Of a stretch of 64,000 nucleotides of DNA, positions 16,595 to 26,606 are shown in pieces. Numbering within the stretch: the stretch's first letter is position 1; each line of letters starts with the position of its first letter. Under the pieces are notes generated by a model. That model was not told the origin of the DNA, searched no databases, and saw nothing but the letters and a program-made list of their open reading frames with translations. Both the position numbers and the translations under genes were made by a program. The stretch is from NCBI GenBank assembly GCA_019752015.1, contig JAIEMQ010000007.1, forward strand, positions 1 through 64,000, read 5' to 3'. Source of the DNA: Cyanobacteriota bacterium. Lineage in GTDB: Bacteria; Acidobacteriota; Vicinamibacteria; Vicinamibacterales; UBA2999.

Positions 16595-16642
16595 CACCGA
16601 CATATTGCGGACGACCTAAAAGAAAAACGCAACATGTAGTGT
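16595..16642 (+). promoter_or_regulatory. Pair of NrdR-like boxes
   Basis: Bases 16627-16642 (acgcaacatgtagtgt) match 13 of 16 positions of the NrdR box consensus ACACwATATATwGTGT and are nearly palindromic. A weaker match (9 of 16) is at 16595-16610. The start-to-start distance is 32 bases, the usual three-turn spacing of NrdR box pairs. The strong box ends ten bases before the -35 element, so NrdR binding could repress the promoter. Match counts were made by eye. Confidence 0.6.
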
Positions 16643-16651
16643 TCTAAGTGC

Positions 16652-16680
16652 TTGACAACAAATGGTTACAAGTTCATATT
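16652..16680 (+). promoter_or_regulatory. Sigma-70-type promoter for nrdJ
   Basis: TTGACA at 16652-16657, a 17-base spacer and CATATT at 16675-16680. The -35 is perfect and the -10 has four consensus bases. Confidence 0.6.
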
Positions 16681-16884
16681 GGGCGTCGCGCGCGAAAACG
16701 ACTCTTCGATCGTCAGGCACTCCCAGTTGCCGGGCGATTGAGCCGGATCGCAAGCACCAAACAACAGTAGAGCAGCGATTCAGGACGAAGTCGGACCGCG
16801 CGTATCACAAAATTTTAGTAAGTCCCGTTTAGTTCAGGGCGATTGCCCGTTAGGGGAGGGGTGTCGCTATGCGGAGGAAGAAGC

Positions 16885-19779
<2,895 letters not shown>

Positions 19780-19781
19780 CG

Positions 19782-19820
19782 TAGAGGCGGGACTGTAGAG
19801 GCGGGACTGTAGTCCCGCCT
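19782..19820 (+). repeat. 'gaggcgggact' hairpin repeat
   Basis: Two direct copies of 'tagaggcgggactgtag' precede the complementary 'agtcccgcct', giving a perfect 10-base stem (19799-19808 with 19811-19820) and a two-base loop. The same hairpin, with 'aa' in the loop, is at 41483-41504 after the engB/lon junction, so it is a dispersed element and not just a local terminator. Confidence 0.65.
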
Positions 19821-19844
19821 TTGTTAGAGGCTGACTAGGGGAGC

Positions 19845-19870
19845 GCCGGGAGAAATCCCGGCCCTTTTCT
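19845..19870 (+). terminator. Intrinsic terminator after nrdJ
   Basis: Stem gccggg / cccggc with a six-base loop, followed by 'ccttttcttt'. It lies between the convergent nrdJ and CotH genes. Confidence 0.7.
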
Positions 19871-21112
19871 TTATCCTCCGCAGGCGCGATCGCCCTGCGC
19901 CAGCGCGCACTTGACGTAGGCGATTCGCTCGCGGGCGAACGAAAGCATCATCCCGGCCTCGCCTTCGTAGCTGTTCGTCGAGTATGGCTTATAGACGTCT
20001 TCCCTCATCGCGCCGTCGATCGTTTGAATCTGGCGGATGATCTCCGTATCGAGCCAGCCGTCGGCCTCCGCGATCTGGTTCGTGCGCGCGAGCTCGGCAT
20101 ACCAGAGCGCTTCGTATTCCGGGATGCGCATCAACTTCGCCATCAGCACGTTGTCCGTCGGCGGCCGCACCGGGAACGTCGATCCCCAGAACGTGTTGTC
20201 GGTGTCCCACGCGATCAGCACGTGCTTGATCTGGTTTTCGAGGCGATACAGGTAAAAATTGTTCATGCCGAACGCGCCGAGGAAGCCGTCGGTGTCGCCG
20301 AGATACGCCTGCGCGGCGACGAAGCGGATGAATCCCGGGATGTCGAATCGCGGCCCGATCACTTCGTTGTAGCGATTCTCCGGTGTGCTGTTGGCGAGCG
20401 AGATCAATTCCTGGATCGGACGATATTTATCCTCATCCGACTTCGATTCGTGCGTCGTCGCGTCGAAGCGCAGCTTGTATTCGGCGAGGTCGGTGCCGAA
20501 ATCCGTGAACAGGTAGTGATCCTGCCAGACGAATTCGTAGAGCCAGCCGTCGTTCTGCGTGTCGTTCTCGATGACGCCGTAGGTGCGCGCGAGAAAACTC
20601 TTGTCGATCGATTCGATCAGCGCGTAGAGGCCGATGTATTCGCCGCGGACGTATAACCGGACGTGCGTTTCGCGCGGCGCGGGAATGCCGAGCCGCTCGT
20701 AAAACGCCATCGACACCGTCTCGTGAATGCCGGACGGATCCTGCGCCAGGTTGTCGAGCACCAGCGACTTCAGCCCGAGGAATTTCTGGTTGGACGAATA
20801 TTTGTCGAAGTCGATCTTGAGGCCCGGCTTGTTCGCGTTGCGCGAGCCGCGGCCGCGCGACCGGATGCCGGCGTTGTAGACCGTCTGGCCGTTGATCTTG
20901 AAGTCGGCCGGGTAGAACGTGTTGGTCTGGAAGTTTTCCTTGAGCTTGGCCCAGTCGGCGCTGTGCAATTCCAGGTCAACGCGCTGGAGCGAGGATTTGC
21001 TGAATAACTCCTCGGTCGTCGTTTGAGCGGCGGCGGGGACCGCTGCAAAAGCGAGCAGACACAGGATGCCGGCCCGTAGGGCACGTGTGCTCGAGCTGGT
21101 CACGACGATCAA
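19871..21112 (-). CDS. Secreted CotH-type protein kinase
   Basis: A 413-residue exported protein (signal peptide ALRAGILCLLAFAAVPAAAQ) of the spore-coat CotH kinase family. CotH proteins are atypical kinases that phosphorylate secreted proteins. Family features include the early basic segment SRGRGSRNANKPGLKIDFDK, the central HVRLYVRGEYIGLYALIES and the metal-binding aspartates in LIAWDTDNTFWGS. The start is a TTG at 21112 (next in-frame GTG three codons later). The gene is divergent from a metallophosphoesterase gene with 63 bases between, a possible kinase/phosphatase pair at the cell surface. Its substrate is not evident. Confidence 0.85.
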   Translation of the reverse strand: MIVVTSSSTRALRAGILCLLAFAAVPAAAQTTTEELFSKSSLQRVDLELHSADWAKLKENFQTNTFYPADFKINGQTVYNAGIRSRGRGSRNANKPGLKIDFDKYSSNQKFLGLKSLVLDNLAQDPSGIHETVSMAFYERLGIPAPRETHVRLYVRGEYIGLYALIESIDKSFLARTYGVIENDTQNDGWLYEFVWQDHYLFTDFGTDLAEYKLRFDATTHESKSDEDKYRPIQELISLANSTPENRYNEVIGPRFDIPGFIRFVAAQAYLGDTDGFLGAFGMNNFYLYRLENQIKHVLIAWDTDNTFWGSTFPVRPPTDNVLMAKLMRIPEYEALWYAELARTNQIAEADGWLDTEIIRQIQTIDGAMREDVYKPYSTNSYEGEAGMMLSFARERIAYVKCALAQGDRACGG

Positions 21113-21128
21113 TAATGCCTATAGGGTC

Positions 21129-21166
21129 TTATCGGACGTCAAGCCCCCATCAGGTAGGACCGATAA
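21129..21166. promoter_or_regulatory. Inverted repeat between divergent CotH and phosphoesterase genes
   Basis: TTATCGG (21129-21135) and CCGATAA (21160-21166) form a perfect 7-base inverted repeat with a 24-base spacer, in the short shared promoter region. It may be an operator for both genes. Confidence 0.35.
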
Positions 21167-21175
21167 TTTACCGAA

Positions 21176-22174
21176 ATGTCACTTCGCGTCCGGCCGGCGC
21201 TCGGCGTAGCCCTCCTGCTGGGGAGTGCGATGGCATTGTCGCAATGCGGTGGCGGGGGTTCGCCCACGTCGCCCGCGCCGGTGGTCACGGTCGACCCGAA
21301 TACACCGGTGACGCAGCCGCCGGTGTCGTCGACTCCGGATCCCGATCCGGTCGTGCCGACGGCGCCGCCGGTAATTCCCGCGCCCGGCACGAGCTCCACG
21401 TCCGTGAACGTGCTGGGCGATACGGGCTGGTGCGGCTCTCCCGCGCTGGCGCCGCTCGCGCGCATGTTCGAGCGCTTCGATGGCGACATCCTGCTGGCCG
21501 GGGACCTCGCGTATCCGAGCGGCACGATGGAGGAATTCCGCAACTGCTTCGAGCCGAGCTTCGGCAGGTTCAAGTCGCGGATGCGCGCGTCACCGGGCAA
21601 TCACGATTACGTCGCGTCGGTCAGCGCGAACTCGTACTTTGATTATTTCGGCGATCGCAGCGGTCCGAACCGTCTCGGTTACTACAGCGTCAAGGCGGCG
21701 GAGTGGACGGTGCTGATGCTGAACTCGAACGTGCCGATCGGCCGGAACTCGGCGCAGTACCAGTTCGTGCGCACCACGATGCAGCAGACGCCGACGCGCT
21801 GCACGATGGCGGTGCTGCACCATCCCTTCGACAGCTCCGGCATCAACGGGCCGACGCCGTCGCTGCGCGACATCTGGGAGCTGATCTACAACCTGGGCGG
21901 TGACGTCGTCATCGCCGGCCACGATCACTTGTATGAGCGCCACGCGCCGGTCAACGCCGATCAGCGCCGTGACGACGCGAAGGGCGTCCGCCAGTTCACG
22001 GTCGGCACCGGCGGCGCGCCGCTCTACAACAAGGTCCGCCAGGCGCTCAACTCTGAATTCTTTGCCGCGAACTTCGGCGTGCTCCGCCTGAAGCTCGATC
22101 CCGCGCTCTACGAGTGGCAGTTCATGGACATCAACGGCAATGTGCTCGATCGCGGCCTGAACGTTTGTCACTGA
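21176..22174 (+). CDS. Lipoprotein metallophosphoesterase (purple acid phosphatase-like)
   Basis: A 332-residue protein. The N-terminus ends in a lipobox-like LSQC followed by Gly/Ser and a Pro/Thr-rich linker (residues 24-80), so it should be anchored in the membrane. The calcineurin-type metal site is complete: GDTG (residues 82-85), AGDLAY, SPGNHDY, VLHHPF and AGHDHLYERH. Such enzymes split phosphate esters or bis-phosphates using two metal ions. The divergent neighbour is a CotH protein kinase. A two-armed AT-rich repeat follows its stop. Confidence 0.85.
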   Translation: MSLRVRPALGVALLLGSAMALSQCGGGGSPTSPAPVVTVDPNTPVTQPPVSSTPDPDPVVPTAPPVIPAPGTSSTSVNVLGDTGWCGSPALAPLARMFERFDGDILLAGDLAYPSGTMEEFRNCFEPSFGRFKSRMRASPGNHDYVASVSANSYFDYFGDRSGPNRLGYYSVKAAEWTVLMLNSNVPIGRNSAQYQFVRTTMQQTPTRCTMAVLHHPFDSSGINGPTPSLRDIWELIYNLGGDVVIAGHDHLYERHAPVNADQRRDDAKGVRQFTVGTGGAPLYNKVRQALNSEFFAANFGVLRLKLDPALYEWQFMDINGNVLDRGLNVCH

Positions 22175-22182
22175 CAATCGGG

Positions 22183-22256
22183 ATCTCAGATTTCAGATTT
22201 CAGATTTATTTTCTGATTCCAAAAATAAATCTAAAATCTAACTTCTGAGATCTGCA
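22183..22256. repeat. Inverted pair of word-repeat arms (CAGATTT / AAATCTAA)
   Basis: The left arm (22183-22207) is 'ctcagatttcagatttcag' and its continuation. The right arm (22227-22256) carries the complementary 'aaatctaaaatctaac' and 'tctgagatctg'. It fills the gap between the phosphoesterase and recQ and runs into the apparent start of recQ. Confidence 0.7.
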
Positions 22257-24065
22257 ATCGACTCCCTATCGGCAATCCTCGAACGCTATTGGGGCTACCA
22301 CTCCTTTCGCCCGCTGCAGCGCGAAGCGATGGAAGCGGTGTTGTCGGGCGGCGACTCGCTGCTCGTCCTGCCCACCGGCGGCGGCAAGTCGCTGTGCTTC
22401 CAGGCGCCCGCGATCGCGCGCGACGGGCTGGCCATCGTCGTCTCCCCGCTCATCTCGTTGATGAAGGACCAGGTCGACACGCTGGTCGGCAACGGCGTGG
22501 CGGCGGCCTGCTACAACAGCTCGATGCCGTCGGAGCAGAAGAGCGAAGTGGCGCGCGGTGTGGGCGACGGCAAGTATCGATTGCTTTACGTCGCTCCCGA
22601 GCGCCTGGTCGGCGACGGCGGCGACGGGTTCCTTGACATGCTCTCTTCCCGTCCGATCAGCTTCATCGCCGTCGACGAGGCGCATTGCATCAGCCAGTGG
22701 GGCCATGACTTCCGTCCCGAATACCGGCAGCTGGCGCGGCTGCGCGATCGCTGGCCGGACATCGGCCTGCACGCCTACACCGCCACGGCAACCGCGCGCG
22801 TCCGGCGCGACATCGTCGCGCAGCTGGGGCTTCGCAACGCGACGGAGCTGGTCGGGTCGTTCGATCGTCCGAATCTCGTCTACCGCGTGCTGGCACGATC
22901 GGCGCTGAAGACGCAGATCCTCGAAGTGCTCGAGCGGCATCGCGGCCAGGCCGGCATCATCTATTGCTCATCTCGCAAGGAAGTGGATGCGATCGCGCAA
23001 TGGCTGCAGGACACCGGGTGGCGCGCGCGTCCGTATCACGCCGGCATGGCAGACGACGAGCGGCACGCCAACCAGGATGCGTTCCTGAACGAAGAGATCG
23101 ATCTGATCGTCGCCACGGTCGCGTTCGGGATGGGGATCGATCGATCCGACGTGCGCTTCGTGATTCACGCCGGCGCGCCGCAATCGCTCGAGCATTATCA
23201 GCAGGAGTCGGGCCGGGCGGGGCGAGACGGCCTCGACGCCGAGTGCGTGCTGATCGCGTCAGGCGCGGATTTTCTCAAGTGGCGCATGATGCTCGAGAAA
23301 AACGGCGAGCTGTCGGACGCGCGCCGCGGATTGCTGCGCGACATGGAACGCTACGCGGCCAGCGTCGGCTGCCGCCACAAGCGCCTGGTCGGCTATTTCG
23401 GCGAGACCTTTACGAAAGACGATTGCGGTGCGTGTGACTATTGCCTCGGCGAGCTCGAACGCGTCGCCGACCCCGTCACGATCGCGCGCAAGATCCTGTC
23501 GTGCGTGGCCCGCGTCGGCCAGCGCTTCGGCGCCGCCCACGTGACCAACGTGCTGCGCGGCAGCGACAGCGAGCAGGTGCGCTCGCGCGGACATCACCAG
23601 CTGTCCGTATTCGGCCTGATGAAGGACGCGACGATCGACGAGCTGCGTGGCTATGTTGATCAGCTGCTCGCGAATGGCTTGCTGCAGCAAGGCGGCGATG
23701 AGTATCCGATCCTGCAGATCACGAGCGACGGTCACGCGCTGCTGAAGGACGCGGGCGCTGCGCCGGATCTGTCGCTGGCCAGGCAGAAGCGTCCGGATCG
23801 CCGGATGCCGAAGCGCGCGAGGGTCGAGACCGAAGGGTGGGAGGGCGTCGATCGCGAGCTGTTCGAAGAGTTGCGCGTGCTTCGCCTCGAGATCGCTCGC
23901 CGCCGCCGCGTGCCTCCCTACGTGATTTTTCACGACACGACGCTGCGTGAGATCGCGCGCTCGAAGCCGAAGACCAAGGAGCAGCTTCGACATGTGTACG
24001 GTGTGGGCGATCGCAAGGCCGAGGATCTCGGCGACCTGGTGTTGGCGGTCGTCTCGAAGAACTAA
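22245..24065 (+). CDS. recQ: RecQ-family ATP-dependent DNA helicase
   Basis: A DNA helicase of about 606 residues acting in recombination and fork repair. Walker A LPTGGGKS, the DEAH-type box VDEAHCISQWGHDFRPEY, and QESGRAGRDG are present; a zinc site follows (CRHK, then CGACDYC), then a winged-helix/RQC region and an HRDC domain at the C-terminus (LRLEIARRRRVPPYVIF). The RecQ motif 0 (YWGYHSFRPLQREAM) lies upstream of the first in-frame ATG at 22329, so translation must begin earlier. No ATG, GTG or TTG exists in that frame after the stop at 22239. The candidates are CTG at 22245 or ATC at 22257, inside or beside the repeat. The start is therefore uncertain by a few codons. Confidence 0.88.
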   Translation: MRSAIDSLSAILERYWGYHSFRPLQREAMEAVLSGGDSLLVLPTGGGKSLCFQAPAIARDGLAIVVSPLISLMKDQVDTLVGNGVAAACYNSSMPSEQKSEVARGVGDGKYRLLYVAPERLVGDGGDGFLDMLSSRPISFIAVDEAHCISQWGHDFRPEYRQLARLRDRWPDIGLHAYTATATARVRRDIVAQLGLRNATELVGSFDRPNLVYRVLARSALKTQILEVLERHRGQAGIIYCSSRKEVDAIAQWLQDTGWRARPYHAGMADDERHANQDAFLNEEIDLIVATVAFGMGIDRSDVRFVIHAGAPQSLEHYQQESGRAGRDGLDAECVLIASGADFLKWRMMLEKNGELSDARRGLLRDMERYAASVGCRHKRLVGYFGETFTKDDCGACDYCLGELERVADPVTIARKILSCVARVGQRFGAAHVTNVLRGSDSEQVRSRGHHQLSVFGLMKDATIDELRGYVDQLLANGLLQQGGDEYPILQITSDGHALLKDAGAAPDLSLARQKRPDRRMPKRARVETEGWEGVDRELFEELRVLRLEIARRRRVPPYVIFHDTTLREIARSKPKTKEQLRHVYGVGDRKAEDLGDLVLAVVSKN

Positions 24066-24205
24066 CGCAGTCGCACGCGCCACGTGCCGCGGCCATGCGT
24101 GAACGCGAACAGGTATTTGTTCCCGTCCGTCGCGTTCACGATCTGCAGCCACACTGTCACCGCCGGCCCGAATCCGGTTTTCTTCGCTGAGCCTGGTCGA
24201 AACAT
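24062..24205 (-). pseudogene. C-terminal relic of a BNR/sialidase-like secreted protein
   Basis: On the minus strand 47 codons read without interruption into a TAG that overlaps the recQ stop: AVTVWLQIVNATDGNKYLFA, then FTHGRGTWRVRLR. The ending FTHGRGTWRVRL resembles the last strand of BNR/Asp-box beta-propeller proteins that I know from acidobacterial genomes. The rest of the gene is absent. The upstream break is at a perfect palindrome (24205-24233), which suggests loss by rearrangement there. Confidence 0.5.
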
Positions 24206-24233
24206 TGAAGTTGGTGCCTGGCACCAACTTCAA
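24205..24233. repeat. Perfect 29-base palindrome (ttgaagttggtgcc)
   Basis: A 14-base stem (ttgaagttggtgcc / ggcaccaacttcaa) with a single-base loop. The core GGTGCC-t-GGCACC reappears as GGTGC-tta-GCACC at 24364-24382. Confidence 0.7.
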
Positions 24234-24313
24234 CCCTCGGGAAGACCGTGAACAGCAGGGCCCCGACCGAGGCTTGCGACCAAAACGACCCACAAACAGG
24301 CCTTCGCGTGCAT

Positions 24314-24340
24314 GAGGTGGCAGATTCTGCCACCTCTTTT
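24314..24340 (+). terminator. Hairpin gaggtggcag / ctgccacctc with T-run
   Basis: A perfect 10-base stem with loop 'att' followed by 'tttt'. It has the form of an intrinsic terminator, although no complete gene precedes it on this strand after recQ. It lies in the 346-base gap 24066-24411 with two other palindromes. Confidence 0.45.
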
Positions 24341-24363
24341 CGGCAATTCCTGCCACGGTCGTC

Positions 24364-24411
24364 GTTGGTGCTTAGCACCAACCACGCCCTATGTAGTATT
24401 ACTGTATAGCC
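24364..24411 (+). promoter_or_regulatory. Palindrome and putative PadR operator upstream of padR-like gene
   Basis: The palindrome gttggtgc-tta-gcaccaac (24364-24382) is followed by 'atgtagtattactgtatag' (24391-24409), which contains the symmetric core agtattact and ends two bases before the ATG. With so little room for a leader the message may be leaderless, and the symmetric AT-rich core is a likely autoregulatory site. Confidence 0.4.
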
Positions 24412-24717
24412 ATGAGGCGAATGTCCATTACCGCCGTTTGCGTGCTGCAGGCCGTTGCCGACGGCTTTCAGTACGGCTTCGACATCATCGACCACACCGG
24501 GCTGCCGAGCGGCACGGTGTATCCGGCGCTCAGCCGGCTCGAGCGAGATGGGCTCGTCAAGTCGGCGTGGGAAAACGATCAGGACGCGCACGCCGAGGGC
24601 CGCCCGGCTCGGCGCTATTACAAGCTGACCGCGCCAGGCGTGAAGTCGCTGTCGGAGTCGGCGGCGTTTTATCGATCGCTCCTGCCCGCGGGCAAGCCGC
24701 GAACGGTGCGCGGATAG
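24412..24717 (+). CDS. PadR-family transcriptional regulator
   Basis: A 101-residue winged-helix repressor. The family pattern is clear: helices ending in YGFDIID, then SGTVYPALSRLERDGLV (recognition helix) and the wing PARRYYKLTAPG. PadR regulators usually repress a neighbouring gene and themselves. In Acidobacteriota they very often precede large MacB-like permeases (ADOP). Here the following gene is exactly such a permease, but collapsed to 105 residues. The regulator itself looks intact, so it may now act elsewhere or simply be a leftover. Confidence 0.85.
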   Translation: MRRMSITAVCVLQAVADGFQYGFDIIDHTGLPSGTVYPALSRLERDGLVKSAWENDQDAHAEGRPARRYYKLTAPGVKSLSESAAFYRSLLPAGKPRTVRG

Positions 24718-24719
24718 CC

Positions 24720-25037
24720 ATGCTGCGCTGGTGCGATCTCGTCCTTCGCGCAGCGGCGCCAATGGTGCCGTTCGACATCCGCCGCGACTGGCTGCGCGAA
24801 TGGCGCGCGGAGTTTGCCTATACCGCCGCGCGAGCCGCGCGGCCCAACAAGCCGCTGCCGATCGCGTCGCTGATGCGCGCGCTCGGCGCGATCGCGCACG
24901 CCGCGTGGCTGCGCTGCGACCGTTGGAGGATCGACATGATGGGTATCGGGCCGTTGATCGTGGCGCTCGTCGCCCCCTGGATTCCGGCGCGCCGCGCGTC
25001 GCGCATTGATCCGCTCGCGGCGCTCCGTCATGATTGA
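24720..25037 (+). pseudogene. Internally deleted ADOP (MacB-like) permease
   Basis: A 105-residue frame starting two bases after padR. Residues 1-75 match the N-terminal cytoplasmic segment of acidobacterial ADOP permeases (FDIRRDWLREWRAEFAY). Residues 76-105 are the extreme C-terminus of a MacB-type permease (VAPWIPARRASRIDPLAALR). The roughly 700-800 residues that normally lie between, with the membrane helices and periplasmic domains, are missing, yet the frame stays open. This points to one in-frame deletion. The product can hardly transport anything; it might persist as a small membrane-associated peptide. Confidence 0.65.
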
Positions 25038-25040
25038 CGC

Positions 25041-25739
25041 ATGACCGACATCCTTGCTGATTTCGACTGGACCACTCCGTTCATCGCCGATGCCTGCGTC
25101 CAGTTGTCGCTGCCGGTGCGCGTTGGTCCGCCGGGCATGCGCTGCAACTTCCCGGGCAGCAAGGTCAGCGGCGTGGCACGTCCGGCGCGGCACGCCGGCA
25201 GCACCGACGTCTTCCTCGAGGCGATCGCCGCCCCCGACACGGGTGATATGCTCGTGATCGACAACGGCGGCCGCACCGACGAGGGATGCATCGGCGATCT
25301 CGTGGTCGGCGAAGCCTTCATGAGCGGGATTGCCGGCACGATTTGCTGGGGCACGCATCGCGATACCGCGGCAATCCATGCGATGGGCGCGCGTGTCTGG
25401 AGCCTCGGCACCTGCCCGAATGGTCCGCTCGAGCTGCGGCGACGTGTAGCGACGGCGCTCGAAGCCGCCAATCTCGGCAAGATCACGGTGACGCACGACG
25501 ATTACATCTTCGCGGACGACGATGGCGTCGTGGTGGTGGCGAGCGCCGACCTCGGGAAAATCGCGGATACCGCGCGGGACATCGCCACGCGCGAAGGCGC
25601 GCAGGCAGTGCGGCTGCTCAAGGGCGAATTGCTCCGCACCCAGTTCGATCTCGAGAGTTACGTGTCCAAACGCAACGCGGATCCCAACTACACCTTCCGC
25701 GATCACTTGAAAACGTTCGGCGGTGCTATAGAAATTTAA
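25041..25739 (+). CDS. RraA-family protein (HMG/CHA aldolase-like)
   Basis: A 232-residue protein of the RraA/dimethylmenaquinone-methyltransferase-like family. Members include 4-hydroxy-4-methyl-2-oxoglutarate aldolases and the RNase E inhibitor RraA; many are misnamed methyltransferases. Visible features are TGDMLVIDNGGR, the family block GDLVVGEAFMSGIAG and DDYIFADDDGVVVV. The aldolase-type active site usually has an Arg and Asp after the GD/E segment; here THRDTA follows. It starts three bases after the ADOP relic. The exact substrate is unknown. Confidence 0.8.
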   Translation: MTDILADFDWTTPFIADACVQLSLPVRVGPPGMRCNFPGSKVSGVARPARHAGSTDVFLEAIAAPDTGDMLVIDNGGRTDEGCIGDLVVGEAFMSGIAGTICWGTHRDTAAIHAMGARVWSLGTCPNGPLELRRRVATALEAANLGKITVTHDDYIFADDDGVVVVASADLGKIADTARDIATREGAQAVRLLKGELLRTQFDLESYVSKRNADPNYTFRDHLKTFGGAIEI

Positions 25740-25768
25740 AGTTGTAAGTTTCAAGTTTTAAGTTCAGT
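25734..25768. repeat. One-armed word repeat (AAGTTTT / TTTAAGTT)
   Basis: Tandem variants of 'aagttt' begin at the RraA-like stop and end about 20 bases before the next ATG: 'ttaaagttgtaagtttcaag' and 'ttttaagttcag'. The word resembles that at 13704-13735. Confidence 0.55.
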
Positions 25769-25787
25769 ACAATGCCGTCCGCCCCGC

Positions 25788-26603
25788 ATGACGCGCCAGT
25801 ACACGCACATCGGCTCCCGCACCATCGCGTATCTCGATTCGGCCCCCGGCCATCACGATCTGCGCACGCTGGTACTGCTGCACGCCTTCCCGATTGGAGC
25901 GAACCTCTGGGAGCCGCAGATCAAGAGCATTCCGAAAGGCTGGCGGCTGATCACGCCGGACTTGCGCGGCTTCGGCGGCAGCACCGAGCTCGATTCACTG
26001 AGCGCGCTCTCGATGGCCGATTACGCCGAGGACGTCGTCGATCTGCTGCAGGACCTCGGCGTGACGCGCGCGGTGATCGGCGGCTGCTCGATGGGCGGCT
26101 ACGCATCGCTGGCGCTGTATCAGTCGAGGCCGGAGATCTTCGACGGCCTGGTGCTGGCGAATACGCGCGCCGGAGCGGACTCGCCTGAATCAAGAGCCAA
26201 TCGCCGCAACATGCTCGCGCTGGTCGATCGCGAAGGTCCGTCGGGCGTCGCGCGCGAGATGATGCCGAAGCTCCTCGGCAAGACGACGCACGAGACCAAG
26301 CCCGACGCGGAGGCGACGGTGCGCCGGCTGATCAAGCAGCAGTCGCCGATCGCGATCCGCAGCGCGATTCACCGCATGATGCATCGCCCCGATTCCACGG
26401 CGCTGCTAGCTCAAGTGTCGGTGCCGGCTCTTGTCGTCACGGGCGCGGAAGATGAGATGATTCCAGTGGAGGAGTCGCGCCGGATCGCCGGCGGGATCAC
26501 GGGCGCCAAGCTGGTCATCATTCCCGGCGCCGGACATCTCGCCAACCTCGAGCAGCCTGAAGCATTCAACAAAGCGCTCAACGAATTCCTGGCCGCGCTG
26601 TAA
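25788..26603 (+). CDS. Alpha/beta hydrolase
   Basis: A 271-residue hydrolase. Nucleophile Ser101 lies in the elbow GGCSMGGYAS. The oxyanion region LLHAFPIGANLWEPQ, the acid in TGAEDEMIP and the His in GAGHLANLEQPEAF complete the set. The shape is that of 3-oxoadipate enol-lactonase or haloperoxidase-like members, but substrate cannot be assigned. It ends at 26603, directly followed by the DUF547 gene with a one-codon gap, so the pair is probably cotranscribed. Confidence 0.85.
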   Translation: MTRQYTHIGSRTIAYLDSAPGHHDLRTLVLLHAFPIGANLWEPQIKSIPKGWRLITPDLRGFGGSTELDSLSALSMADYAEDVVDLLQDLGVTRAVIGGCSMGGYASLALYQSRPEIFDGLVLANTRAGADSPESRANRRNMLALVDREGPSGVAREMMPKLLGKTTHETKPDAEATVRRLIKQQSPIAIRSAIHRMMHRPDSTALLAQVSVPALVVTGAEDEMIPVEESRRIAGGITGAKLVIIPGAGHLANLEQPEAFNKALNEFLAAL

Positions 26604-26606
26604 TTG

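Larger units (their letters stand above)
16418..16884 (+). promoter_or_regulatory. Long leader region of the ribonucleotide reductase gene
   Basis: This 467-base stretch has no gene. It is AT-rich in its middle, where a sigma-70 promoter and NrdR-like boxes lie (listed separately). If transcription starts near 16687 the untranslated leader is about 198 bases. I looked for a cobalamin riboswitch B12 box because the enzyme uses B12 and did not see one. The final part carries GGAGG at 16873-16877, eight bases before the ATG. Confidence 0.6.

Noticed and set aside
16418-16884. Cobalamin riboswitch before the B12-dependent reductase
   Set aside because: No B12 box or matching helices were found by eye.
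24312-24719. A longer start for the ADOP relic frame
   Set aside because: The part before 24720 is in another frame of padR and its upstream palindromes; the family N-terminus begins at 24720.
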